Below, piece by piece: positions 35,647-46,804 of a stretch of 64,000 bases of DNA (the stretch's first letter is position 1; every line of letters begins with the position of its first letter). Under the pieces are notes generated by a model that worked only from the letters and a program-made list of their open reading frames with translations, had not been told where the DNA came from and did not search any database. The DNA is from Helicoverpa zea (Eukaryota; Arthropoda; Insecta; Lepidoptera; Noctuidae): contig NC_061467.1 of assembly GCF_022581195.2 (NCBI RefSeq), forward strand, positions 3,658,001 through 3,722,000, written 5' to 3'. The translations under genes were made by a program, and so were the position numbers.

Positions 35647-38600
35647 TAACTCATACGTATTCCCTTAAGTACCAAGAATATTACAAAAATGTTGGTTAAG
35701 TTTGAAGTTTGGACTTTGTTCTAAACTTCCCCTACTAACATGTTCAGCCTTGCGGACGTAGTCTGCTTTCCGTAAAATATTTCATAAAACACGCGCCAAC
35801 TATTTGATCCGCAATTAACCTCGTGAGGTTAGATCCATATCAGATGCTAGGCCACATTGTCGTTTTTTGCTTTTTTTATAGTAGCTCTATCCAGTAAAAA
35901 TAAAACTTTTAACAAAATATTACTTCTAATCTGAATGTCAGACTGCCCAAAGACCATATTTAATTAAATGTTCATTCAGGCCAAAAGCATTTATAAGTTC
36001 CGTTAGTTACCAAGTAGGGTAGGAATACAAATGCAGATACATCTACTATTATAAAATAAGTATCTTATTATCTTATTGTGATGAGTTGGGACATTAAGAC
36101 ACCATGCGACAGCAAGCAGTACCGTTGCAACTTGCAGACGGAAATATTAATATTGTATGATGAATAACCACTTGTAACAACCCGAGGGGAAAATAGATAC
36201 CCACAAGACATACGTTAACTCAGGACTCTGACGGCAGACTGCTTCAATGTGTTTTATTTAATAACATGGATGCACGGGCAATTTGTTCAAGTTCGTGTAA
36301 CATGCCACGACTATATTGCAATGTTTTCCTTGGAGTATTTTGCTTTTACTAAGTTGCGATTTACATAAAGCTACTCTTAAATAAAATACATAAATGAGTT
36401 TGGGCTTAGAGCTACCTTACAAAGTGTCTTACATAAAAATATTTTAATGCAAGTAACGAAGCAGTAGGAGCCCTTCTTAATTAAGTTCATAAAAGTTGTG
36501 TCACATTATTATCGCTTTTTAGTTGCTTGATTGGAGCTCGGTAGAGCTATCAACAATGTTACATAAAGCAAAATTAAACTCAAATCAAGCTTGCAGTCTA
36601 CTTGAAATCAGTGCTTCCTTCGCGTATATTCTTAACCCGAGACGGTCAGTTTTAATCTAGGCATTGAAACACTGTTCTCGTAAAGCGGCCAACGTCCTAC
36701 AAATTCACCAAAAAAAAACTACGACTAAAAAGTGTCCGCCGCTGTGCTATCAGATTTGCACATTTTTGTGATGGGTATGAAATAAACGCAAATTTCAGCG
36801 GTGCATTGCACTTAGATTTACGTGCTTATGTATGTCGTCGGTACGAGAACTTTCTGACTGTAGCAATTCGTGCGTGCTAGGAATGAAAGTTACATTATGA
36901 CTTTTTATTAAACTTAAACACTTATCGCATCTTTAACCACAACCTTTTCTGACCTTACCGTTTACTATTCTAACAAGATCGTTAACTACACAATCATAAA
37001 TATTATTAACAGCCCAGTGCGTCTGTGTTCAGAAAATTACCTGAACGCCGTTTTATCCTATTCCAAATAAGTTATAGGAATAATAAAACAAGTCCCTATA
37101 AAATGTAGAAATTAATGTTGTGGTATATTTTTAACGCATCTTTTCCTGTTGCTCAGAAGCTTATGAAAAGAGATTTGCATTTCAAATGCGATTAATGATG
37201 TGCTTAGGCAAAATTATTGCTGCTCAAGTTCCTGGGAAGGGTCTTATTCAAGCTTAGGGACCATTATTCAAAGCTTGTACTCTTCTCATCAATTCCGAAT
37301 CAATAAGCTAAGAAACTGACGTCTTCCATAAATATTGATGTCAGATTAAGACGAAAGCCACATTTCATATGAGCGATGTAGAGCGCTGCGTTTGCGCAGA
37401 AAATATGTACGTGTGTCAGGGTGGTTCGAGTGCGCTAACGTCGGCTTGCGGTCAACGGCCTTGACATTGTACCCGTTTTGTGTTTACATCTTATTTGTAT
37501 TCTTTAACGACACGCATAATTATCGTCATTTAATGCAATGTAGTCACGTGGAGAAACTTTATAGGTGTTATAAATAAACAGGTGTTGTACAAGTTTTTTC
37601 AGTAAAGTGTAGTTATTTATTCAGCATTGGATCGACCCAGACGACGGCATTCATTAAATTTAAGACGATTTTAACGTCACTGGGCGAGAGCTCATCTGCC
37701 GGTAATAAAGATGACCTTTGGTTTATTTTCCGCAGTTCACATAATGCTCTTCGTTTAATGATCTCGGTTCACAAAACAAAAGGGGTAGTCTTCTTATCCA
37801 AATTGTATTCTGTAGTCTAAATTGTGTTCCTAATTGCTTAGAATAACGATGGACCATTATTAGTTTCTTTTACTAGGTAATATATCTTATATTACCCAAG
37901 CGGCTTAATTTTTATCGAGGCCATAGGCTTTGGAATGCAGAATTAGAGTTTTACCGCCTTCGTCGGCAAAGGACCTGGTAAGTTTTGTAATGAGTATATT
38001 AAAACCGTACACTAACAGCCTAAGCTTCTGAATCGATCTTCAACAGATTTTTTAAAACAGCTGTCACAAATAAATTAATTTGACATTTCCGAGGAATATA
38101 ATGTTAAAGATTACGGTATAAGTTCATAGCATACATCTTTAGGTATGTAAACAATGAAGATTCTACAAAAGTACCGTCCTACTTTGACTCCTCGACCAAA
38201 TATATTATGGCCAACCGCGATTCTCCCATAATCAAGCTGAGTGAGACCTCTACAAAGCTGAATACTAACAGACTTACCAAAGATTTAAATAAAATGGAAC
38301 TAATGTAGGTTTTTTGTTACTTTTTCATGATAAAAAGTTCGTGCGCCAAACAGCAAGGGGAAGGTGCCTAAATAAATATTGTATAGTGTAGATTATAATT
38401 AATTCTGGGTATAATCACTTTTATAAATAACCTAATCTCTAGGCTCTCTTAATACAACACGTACATACGATCATGATAAAAAATATAACATTTTCTGCAG
38501 TTCTCAATGAAAAAGAAGTAAACAGTTAGCCGCTAGTCGGAAACAGCGAACCAAATATTAAAATTCCAAGTAAGCACGACTGCTTACCACAAAGACAAAG

Positions 38601-38977
38601 TACCGTGGTCAACATTTACTAGTTAGCTTAATGCCTCCATCGAAGGGCAAGAATAATCTCGAAGGTTTCATGCAACACGAAAACTGCTTATATAACAACT
38701 TAAACTATTCCTGTCTAAATCTTCAAAGTAGTCAGAAGTAAAGCTTGGCGTAGCCCGTTACAGATATCACAGATACACTTACTTATACAGGTGTACTTTT
38801 GAGAGAAAAACGATTAAATATATTTACAGTGCAAGTTCAATTCAATAAAGATGTTTTTCTTGAAATAAACAGGAATGTTGACTTATCAAGCATTTACCCA
38901 AGTAAAGTTAACTCTTCCCTAGAACAGTATAAAGTGCGGGACATACGCAATTATCGTTCATCTCCGTCCTCCCACAG

Positions 38978-39095
38978 GCCACTTCTGCATCCAGCATTGA
39001 GTGACAACATCAACGTGAAGTGTTTCAGTCTGTCCGACACCAATGCTTCGACGACGCGGAAGCAACCTTCCTGTCATTACCAATCGTTAACTTGA
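38978..39095 (+). CDS. Possible terminal exon, unknown gene
   Basis: A good acceptor (ccgtcctcccacag at 38964-38977) precedes 118 bp open to a TGA at 39093-39095. The encoded tail (PLLHPALSDNINVKCFSL... HYQSLT) matches no protein I recognise. Base composition is closer to coding than the flanks. No upstream partner exon was found, so it may be chance. Confidence 0.2.
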
Positions 39096-39517
39096 GGGAT
39101 GATTACCTATAATAAGCGCGGGGCAAACTGCTCGCCGGACCTGTTTATTTGCACAAACTTAGTGTTAGCATCCAGTAATAGCTCCTGGGCAGCAAATTGC
39201 CATGCTATATTTAGATTCTAAACCAATACTACCGTTTGTTAAAAACTCATTTCAAAAACGTTTTTTTAAACCGGTACTATTAATTATGTCCATTAATTAA
39301 ATAACCGTTAATTAAAAGCTTTTGTGACATGGATCGGTATTTTATCAATAAAAATAGATTACCTACACATGCAAATTGATCCAATTAATAAACCTGTATA
39401 ATAATCAGTACGTTGTTGTCAAAAACACATTTATTCTAGAAAGCTCTATAAATCGAGATCAGTTAGTAGTACCTATCGCTAGTAGAAGTCATTAGCGCGT
39501 AAATTCATTGCCATTAC

Positions 39518-39609
39518 CTCGTAGCGTCTGCGCTGGCGCCATCGTCACAACGACGATCGTCTCCATCAAAAAGACGATGCAAATAGCAATTTTATGTATT
39601 AGAACGGTC
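39518..39609 (-). CDS. Possible exon with signal-peptide-like sequence
   Basis: On the minus strand, 92 bp lie between an acceptor (ggtcagcttag) and a donor (GTAATGG). The open frame starts and ends in phase 1 and encodes a hydrophobic stretch, KIAICIVFLMETIVVVTMAP, then AQTLR, like a signal peptide with its cleavage region. The segment is markedly more GC-rich than its surroundings. The frame of the opposite strand is also open in part, and no partner exons were found. Confidence 0.25.
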
Positions 39610-40660
39610 CTAAGCTGACCAATAAATTGCACCTAATGGAGCCCTGAAGGATATTTACCACGCGGATAACAAGTAATAACATGATAACGTTATAGGGAAA
39701 TTAGAATGATTGCCAAGGCTAGGTAAATTGCTTTATTTTTACATAGCCATGTTTACACAAGATTGTCTTCTCATGCATGACAATACAGGTGGTATTTAAA
39801 TAGTAACGGCTATTTAATTTTAAGTAGTTATATTTGAAATGTCAACAGTTTCATAATGTCGGTGATGACACATTTTGCAGAAAAAAGTGTACTGAATAAC
39901 ACCTAGGTAACTTAACATCTACGTCATGATTACTCTGTTATTAAAGGCTACTTATTGAATGAACACCGTAAGCAAAATCGGAGGGTGCTTTTGTAAATCT
40001 CAATAATAATGATGAATCACAAGACCAGCAGAACATAAAGGATAATAACGTTGGAGCGAAAAAAAAAACATAATTGCGAAGCTGAACAAATTCCAAGAGA
40101 CAGTTGGGTAAACCCCATAATATAGCATCGATTTTAACTTTTTGCGGTTAAACTTTTTTTTGCAGCTTCTGACCATTTTAATTTAGAGCGTTTCTGCTGG
40201 TTGTAAAAAAAAAGGGTTGAGGAAAAGAGCTAAATGTTTGGTTACTTTCGTCTGAACTCTATTTTTAGTGGCTACACTACTTAGAGTTCCTAGGTCGCTA
40301 TTCCCGTAATGTAAACACAACAATTTAATGTCAATAATTAAATAGGCCAAGTTGAACCAGGGTAAAGACCCTGTAAAATGTGTTTAACAGTATCTACTAA
40401 AAGTATAGTTTGATACCCAATTAAAACAGGCTTGATTAAATTAGGCAACTTTTCCCTCAGGTTCTATTGTCCCTATGGCATTGGAATAGTTTTTATGTCG
40501 GTAGGTACTAACAAATTACATTACATACTTAGCCATCGCTTGTGGAGTATCACCATTGTCGATTTAAGTTCGCTTATTGTCACAGTTTTTGGAACAGGCC
40601 TTTGTTGGGCACATGACGTTATATGTATTATTATGTTGACCTAATGATCGAATTGGATTT
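39610..40660. other. Intergenic, no feature
   Basis: AT-rich. No repeat ends or coding segments recognised. Confidence 0.5.
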
Positions 40661-40668
40661 GGCTTGTA

Positions 40669-42433
40669 CACGGAGGAGAAAAGACTAGCGGAGATGCCCT
40701 AACGAAAAATCTCCTAACAAAGCAGCGCGCCAAAATTCGGGTGAGCGGGGGACGAGGAACGTTACTGTCTCCACCCGTGCTCCACCCTTATACGCCTTTT
40801 ATGGGAAGCCACCCATTTTTTGTAAATCCATCTAGCGTGGAATAGGATGATTAAAATCTAACCCTAAACTAACATCGACCACTAGTGACATACTCAAAAG
40901 TAAAGTAAATACTCAAAATTAATAATTCTTTTAAAATAGTAATTCAATTAGAAAGTTTAAAGAAGCATTCATTTGAAATGAACGAAGAAAAAGAGAGAGA
41001 TAAAAAAGTTAGAAAATTAATTGTTATATAATTATTATTTTGTGCAGAGAACTTGCCCCACAACAATTTATTTACTCCTCCAGAAATGAAATAGGTTTCT
41101 AGGAACTATTAAACGGAGACTCGATGAAAAATCATTTTTATTCACCACGGGTCTAAAATACCCCCATGGTGTAATTTAAGTATCAACTTATGGCATTGTG
41201 TTAGTTCGTCTACTAGCCACTATGGCATCACAAGCACGAAAATTCGTTCTATTTGTTCTAGAACCGTGCTGCGATGACTGTTGTTATTTTCGATGTTGCC
41301 ACATTACGAAATTCACCAAGAAAAATGGGAATTAAAATTATAGGGACAGTGTTTATCAAATTAGAGTTTTCACAACTGTATCATAACGGCGCATCCACTA
41401 AATAAGTAGCAGACTTTATGTGAGTCGGATGTTGCTCTGAGTAAAGGTACATTCAAAAAGTATGTACGGCAAGAGAGATATACCTATGTAAAACATTGCT
41501 GATCTATTCTAATATTATAAAGAAGAAAACTTTGTTTGTTTGTTTGGTTGTAATGGATAAACTCAAAAACTACTGGACCGATTTTAAATATTCTTTCACC
41601 ATTAGAAAGCTATATTATCTGCAAGTAACATAGGCTATATTTTATCCCGGTGCGGGCAGTAGCTCCCACGGTACGCGGGTGAAACCGCGGGAAAACGGCT
41701 AGTGATGAATATAAATAAATATACATAGTTAGAGTTATGATTAATTTTAAGATAATTGCAGCTTTTTTAAATAAGACCTTTTTTAAGAATGGGTGATTGC
41801 ATTTTCGATGTCTGGTAGCACTTAATTTTGTAACGGGTCTCTCTGTCTTGATGAACGCAATTTTACTTCAAATTTACGTAAGTCGACTACTTACCGAAAG
41901 ATGGTGTTTTTATAATATTCAATTTTCATGATAATATATCATATGTTTTGGTTTGTAAATAATCTATAAAAAAACTTGTAGGATGCAAGGAAAAATGAAG
42001 CTGCTTTTTAAGGCAAAAATTGGTACCAATAATATACATTGATACAAGATTGATACGAAAATAATACAAATTCACTTAGAGGTTCTAGAAATGCAGCTAT
42101 TCGACGACAGATGTCTCTAGCAAAAAATATGTTTTAAAGCTAAAATATTACTTACACGTGAAATGTTATCCTATGGTATGTTTGAGTTTGGATCCTGAGA
42201 AATTTCTACAATTAATGATAGCGCATTTCATCGTTTTAATCGAGTAACAAATAAAATCTGTTGAAATTGTGGTAAAAATACAACTATGACAAGATGTCAG
42301 TTTGATGTAAAGGACGGTATATGGGCGGTGTCCAGCCACGCCTGCCGTGACGTAGTCGTGACGTATTTGACCTACCTGAAGGCGCGTGACCTACCTGCGT
42401 TAGGGCATCTCCGCTAGTCTTTTCTCCTTCGTG
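40669..42433. mobile_element. TIR DNA transposon with 8-bp TSD (hAT/P type)
   Basis: 1765 bp. The TIRs are about 36 bp with one mismatch, starting cacggaggagaaaagactag / cacgaaggagaaaagactag and running to gatgccctaacg. A perfect 8-bp duplication, ggcttgta, lies at 40661-40668 and 42434-42441. The subterminal regions are GC-rich and the centre is AT-rich. There is no transposase ORF. It contains an RTE-like LINE fragment (41506-41703). The superfamily is not fixed by the TIR sequence. Confidence 0.8.
41506..41703 (-). repeat. RTE-like LINE fragment nested in the TIR transposon
   Basis: On the minus strand it starts actagccgttttcccgcggt and ends at 'ataatattagaatag'. It is related to 32241-32419. 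Confidence 0.55.
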
Positions 42434-42441
42434 GGCTTGTA

Positions 42442-43273
42442 CAACAAAGTCATAGTGAGCTACACCATCATATGTTTATGAAAAAGTTCGATAATATTAG
42501 CTTCATCTTTTCGTTCTTACTCTTCCGTCATGGGTTTTTCAGAACAATTTTGCTAATCTTAAACTAGGAGATCAGGTATTTTGTAGTCACGAACTTTTTT
42601 TTACAACTCCGGTAATGATTGTTACTTCCGACATGTTTCCTCATTTTATATAAAGTTTTAATAATGGCAGTTGAACATATGATTCATGCTTTGATAATGT
42701 CAGATTCCATTATGCCTTGAAATTCACAAAAACTGCTTCGTTATTAAGAATTGTAACTGCTAAATCCCTATATAATGTATGTTGAGAACTTGAGATGCAA
42801 CGTTAAATATACGTGTTCATGCAAAAATTCACAATTAGGAGTATGAATAGTCAGAATGTTGGAACAAAGCAACTTAATTAACCTTAAATGACGGAAACAT
42901 CGCGGAGTATGCAGCGCATTGCTAAACGAGTCGTGCTCACTACTAAAACAGTGTTAAGAAAATTACTCTTGGCTTTAGTCCTATGAGACTTCGGGAATAA
43001 GATATACTTCCGAATAAGGCAAGTTTCTTCCACTCTCCCACGATACAATTTCAACTAATGAAAGCTTAAACTTTTGGAAACATTTTCAGGTCATTGCATA
43101 TTCATATCAGTTTCTAAAACAGTATTAAATCTCTCTTTTTAGACGGGGAAATACCAACTGGTTTTCAATAGAGATTGAATACAATTAAAAACATACAAAA
43201 TTCACGTCAATTAGCACAAACAACATTCACAACATTAATTGAGCACACTAAATGATCTATGTCAACTGCGCGG
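42442..43273. other. Intergenic, no feature
   Basis: AT-rich DNA between two DNA transposons. No coding region or repeat ends seen. Confidence 0.5.
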
Positions 43274-43928
43274 CGCCGCACAGTGGATCCAAATTGAAAA
43301 TTAGTGGACATAGGCAACAAAGTTCCAATATCGATTCGATATTTTTTTATGTGATTCTACATGATATTCCAGACAACTTTTACTCTTGTGAAATTTCTTC
43401 TAAAGTCGATCGTTTGTCTGAAAAAAAAAAATAGTTTTTTTTTGTATGGAGCGAATCACGTTTATTTTTTTTCTTCAATTGTACGAATATGTTAGGTCTG
43501 TGGCGTGAGTATATGATACCTAGGGTCATTCTCTATCCAAGAAAAAATATATCAGCGCCGGCCATCTGCAGCCGCGCGAGTAATCATTCGGTAAAAAAAT
43601 AATATTTTCTATGACATTTTTTGCCTTTTAAGATCAATTCAAAGTATATTTTCTGTCTCACTTGGCTGTTTTCACCTTATTTTTGGTTAAATATATAGTT
43701 TTAATGGCACATAGGTACTCACAACTAGTAATTCTAGCAGAGGTTTTGTTATTATTGCATGTTATCGGTGGCACCTGCATTGTGATTGATGACTCATTTG
43801 TTTGTGCGCTCGTCTAAGCGCACAACTAATTAGTCATCGAAAAATGCTCATCTCTGATTGGCTGTAATTTTTTTGTACTACCTGCTAGTCATGTTAATAT
43901 GTTCACTACTTGAGTAATTAACACTGAC

Positions 43929-43936
43929 TATAAATA
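43929..43936 (+). promoter_or_regulatory. TATA box of the transposon ORF
   Basis: TATAAATA just inside the left TIR, 93 bp upstream of the ATG at 44029. It is well placed to drive the element's ORF. Confidence 0.5.
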
Positions 43937-44028
43937 CAAAGACATTTATTATGTCCCTCTAGTTTCGCTCTTGTCGCTTATTTGTGAACACGGTGAAATA
44001 CTTTTATTTTAATATTTACGTTAGAACT

Positions 44029-44772
44029 ATGGCTGGATTTTGTACCAACCTAGATCTTTTTGTGAAATTAAGAAGTGGTGGTGATCTGAAAAATTATATG
44101 TTTCTATATGAAAGTATAATTTCTGTTTTAAATACCACAGTTTCTGAAGAAGACAAAAACCTAATCAAGGAGTTCTGTCGGCTTTTTTGTGTAAGTCTAA
44201 ATAAAAAGTGGACAGAGTCAAGTAGAAGTCAAAAAACTTTTATGAATCGTATAAATAATCGCAATTGGTTGGAAAAAAAAATCAACTGGCCTGTTTTTGA
44301 CAGTGTTGACCTGAGAAGTGAGTTGGGCTTTTCGGACGCAGACTTATCTGAGCCAGTGGATGTGAATTCCCATGTTCCTAATCTTGCAGTATGTACTACG
44401 GAAGCGGTAACATCTACACTCTACAGAAAACCGTTCGAAGACTTATGTAATAAGCAAAAAAAAAAGACGTTCTACTTCCATAGTAGAAGAAAATTCAGAG
44501 GAAGAGTTGTAGGACTAGTTGTAGGCAAAACGAATCTGGCAAAAGTAGTCGAATACCTTTCCAGTAATCCGGAAACGCTATCCCAAGTACACGAACGACT
44601 ATTCAAAAAGCAGAGCCTAAGTACCGTCTCTGAAGATAAGTGCTTAGCTCTTTATACCTCACTTGCGCTCTCGAGATGGAAGTACTTAAGACTTCAGAAA
44701 CGTCAGAGAGAGACAAACTCGGAAAACGGACAGAACAGCAACAAACGAAGACATCCTCCCATGGACTTCTAA
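44029..44772 (+). CDS. Transposon-encoded protein, probably truncated
   Basis: 247 residues from ATG 44029 to TAA 44772; the frame is open back to about 43984. It has no signal peptide. The N-terminal half is mixed helical (residues 1-95) and the middle is acidic (DVNSHVPN region). The second half is basic, with RKPFEDLCNKQKKK near residues 125-138 and LALSRWKYLRLQKRQRE near 211-227. That layout recalls the N-terminal part of transposase-like proteins of animal DNA transposons (recollection, not a search). A catalytic DDE region is lacking. A second frame (44640-44957) overlaps the end and carries an acidic tail ending at 44957, which suggests a frameshift joins the two. It lies wholly between the two Transib-type TIRs. 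Confidence 0.6.
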   Translation: MAGFCTNLDLFVKLRSGGDLKNYMFLYESIISVLNTTVSEEDKNLIKEFCRLFCVSLNKKWTESSRSQKTFMNRINNRNWLEKKINWPVFDSVDLRSELGFSDADLSEPVDVNSHVPNLAVCTTEAVTSTLYRKPFEDLCNKQKKKTFYFHSRRKFRGRVVGLVVGKTNLAKVVEYLSSNPETLSQVHERLFKKQSLSTVSEDKCLALYTSLALSRWKYLRLQKRQRETNSENGQNSNKRRHPPMDF

Positions 44773-44957
44773 TTAGCTCTGATCCCCACATATCCTACAT
44801 AAGGCCTAAAATAACGAAACAGGTTCATGGTGAGTTGTTGCCTGAAGCAAATCAGTTGTTACAGACTACCGAGCCTCCCTGTGATAGCGAGATTATGGAG
44901 GAAGAAGAATGCCTCATAGCAGAGTCCGAAAATTTGCCGGACCCACTTCTGGAATAA
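44773..44957 (+). pseudogene. Frame-shifted continuation of the transposon ORF
   Basis: Open in the +2 frame relative to the main ORF (frame open from 44640, stop at 44957). It encodes ISYIRPKITKQVHGELLPEA and an acidic tail (EEEECLIAESE). It is probably the rest of the same protein after a frameshift near 44700-44770, or a spliced exon. Avoidance of stops over this length is only modest evidence. Confidence 0.4.
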
Positions 44958-45813
44958 GAAATAAAGTGATCCGGCTCTGGACTGTTCCCACAAAAGCCCA
45001 TCAGGGCTGGTATGACAAACAGGGGCTGTTTCAGGGCTTTAATAATTTCACAATGTTCTTTCGATCATACGTACGATAACTTATACTATACTTTACATAC
45101 GCTTGATTGTGTAGATAATGATTATCGACGTCTTGCCCATAAAAAATCAAACTATTTCACCTATATTTGACAAATAATATTTATTTTACAGGTAGCAGGT
45201 AGTAAAAAAAAATTACAGCCAATCAGAGACGAGCATTTTTCGATGACTAATTAATTAGTTGTGCACTTAGACGAGCGCACAACAAAAATGAGTCATCAAT
45301 CACAATGCAGGTGCCACCGATAACATGCAATAATAACAAAACCTCTGCTAGAATTACTAGTTGTGAGTACCTATGTGCCATTAAAACTATATATTTAACC
45401 AAAAATAAGGTGAAAACAGCCAAGTGAGACAGAAAATATACTTTGAATTGATCTTAAAAGGCAAAAAATGTCATAGAAAATATTATTTTTTTACCGAATG
45501 ATTACTCGCGCGGCTGCAGATGGCCGGCGCTGATATATTTTTTCTTGGATAGAGAATGACCCTAGGTATCATATACTCACGCCACAGACCTAACATATTC
45601 GTACAATTGAAGAAAAAAAAATAAACGTGATTTGCTCCATACAAAAAAATCTAATTTATTTTTTTTCAGACAAACGATCAACTTTAGAAGAAATTTCACA
45701 AGAGTAAAAGTTGTCTGGAATATCATGAAGAATCACATAAAAAAATATGGAATCGATACTGGAACTTTGTTGCCTATGTCCACTATTTTTCAATTTGGAT
45801 CCACTGTGCGCCG

Positions 45814-46444
45814 GCGCAAAACGAAAACCTGAATGCTTAGCGGTGATAGTTCAATCTTAATACATGATTGACGTCTAATCACCATCCGATTGACCGAACA
45901 GGGCGAGCCAAGTCGCTCCGAAAACCGATTAAGTAACATTAACGGTTTGTGCTCGGTTAACGGGTAAACCGGAACACAAGGTAATTACATTTCTAGTCGA
46001 ATGTCGTGAGGCTATTTCAGCGGGGCTTAATTCATACGCGTTTATTTAGTGTTTGGAACGTCAGACATCACTTACGGGGTATACTTCATCCATGACATTG
46101 ATTGCTTGGTTTTGTTTCGGAAAACGTCTCAAACTTGATGAAATTCTATGATTTCTTATTAAGCATACAAACACCTGGCATAAGCAAATAAGGAAATGTA
46201 ATGTATGTCAACTAGATTTATACTGTGAAGCAAAATGCAATATCTCTATTTCACGTGGGCGATGTATCAGGAATCGGTTTAACTTCAAATAGAGGATTTG
46301 ATATTATTAATAGATAATACAGATATTTTAGAATGAATAACACCTCAAGGTGAAAGGACAGCTGCAATTGTGTTAATCGGTGAAAGAATCGTGATAGAGC
46401 ACATTTAGTGTAAACGACGAAGAAAATGTTCCTTTAATTCTATG
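45814..46444. other. Intergenic, no feature
   Basis: Sequence between the Transib-type element and the next MITE. Nothing recognised. Confidence 0.5.
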
Positions 46445-46447
46445 TAA

Positions 46448-46801
46448 AGGCGCGTACGCACGTACGAACACGAACATAGCGAACACAAACACCAGACCCG
46501 AACATTTGGTTCGTACGTATGGACGGCATATTCGAACACGAACGCAAACATAGTTCGAGTCGAGTTCGCGAACAACAGTCGTGAACTCTATCTTAGTAGC
46601 CATGACGGCGCCGTTGGAAGTGGTCGATTGTGAAGTTATTAAAGCGCTTCGAACACCGTCCATACAGAACACACTACAAGGATCGCCGCGAACATGTTTG
46701 ACGAACAGAGTGTTCGATGTTCGATAGTGGTACGCACGTGCGAACCAAGTTGTTGCATATCATGTAACGCAACAAATTTGTTCGTACGTGCGTACGCGGC
46801 T
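46448..46801. mobile_element. Harbinger-type MITE
   Basis: 354 bp with ends aggcgcgtacgcacgtacga and, inverted, agccgcgtacgcacgtacga, and TSD TAA at 46445-46447 and 46802-46804. The interior is rich in cgaacacgaac motifs. Open frames on its minus strand are by-products of the repeat. Confidence 0.8.
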
Positions 46802-46804
46802 TAA

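Larger units (their letters stand above)
30031..38977. other. Gene-poor region
   Basis: About 9 kb of AT-rich DNA, either a long upstream intron of the kinase-like gene or intergenic. Apart from the retroelement fragments and palindrome listed separately I find no exon-like segment. The small open frames here (for example at 33498-33743 and 37392-37577) lack recognisable protein features. Confidence 0.5.
43279..45808 (+). mobile_element. Transib-type transposon with long inverted repeats
   Basis: 2530 bp. Both ends begin with the heptamer CACAGTG (43279-43285 and, inverted, 45802-45808), continuing GATCCAAATTGAAAA. The flanking 5-bp duplication is CGCCG (43274-43278, 45809-45813). Transib elements, relatives of RAG1, have CAC...G ends and GC-rich 5-bp TSDs of the type CGNCG, so both signals agree. 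The TIRs are unusually long, 43279-43887 and 45193-45808, roughly 95% alike. The unique middle (43888-45192) has a TATA box and an ORF. No complete DDE transposase is present, so this copy is probably non-autonomous. Confidence 0.8.

Noticed and set aside
43252..43434. 60-codon open frame at the left Transib-type end
   Set aside because: It crosses the element boundary and lies in the TIR; the mirror ORF at 45632-45832 shows it is a repeat by-product.
43273..45814. hAT reading of the same element (CAGTGG ends, 8-bp TSD)
   Set aside because: The 8-bp flanks differ (gcgccgca versus tgcgccgg), whereas CACAGTG ends give an exact 5-bp CGCCG duplication.
46373..46672. Open frame on the minus strand
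   Set aside because: Mostly inside the 46448-46801 MITE; a composition artefact.
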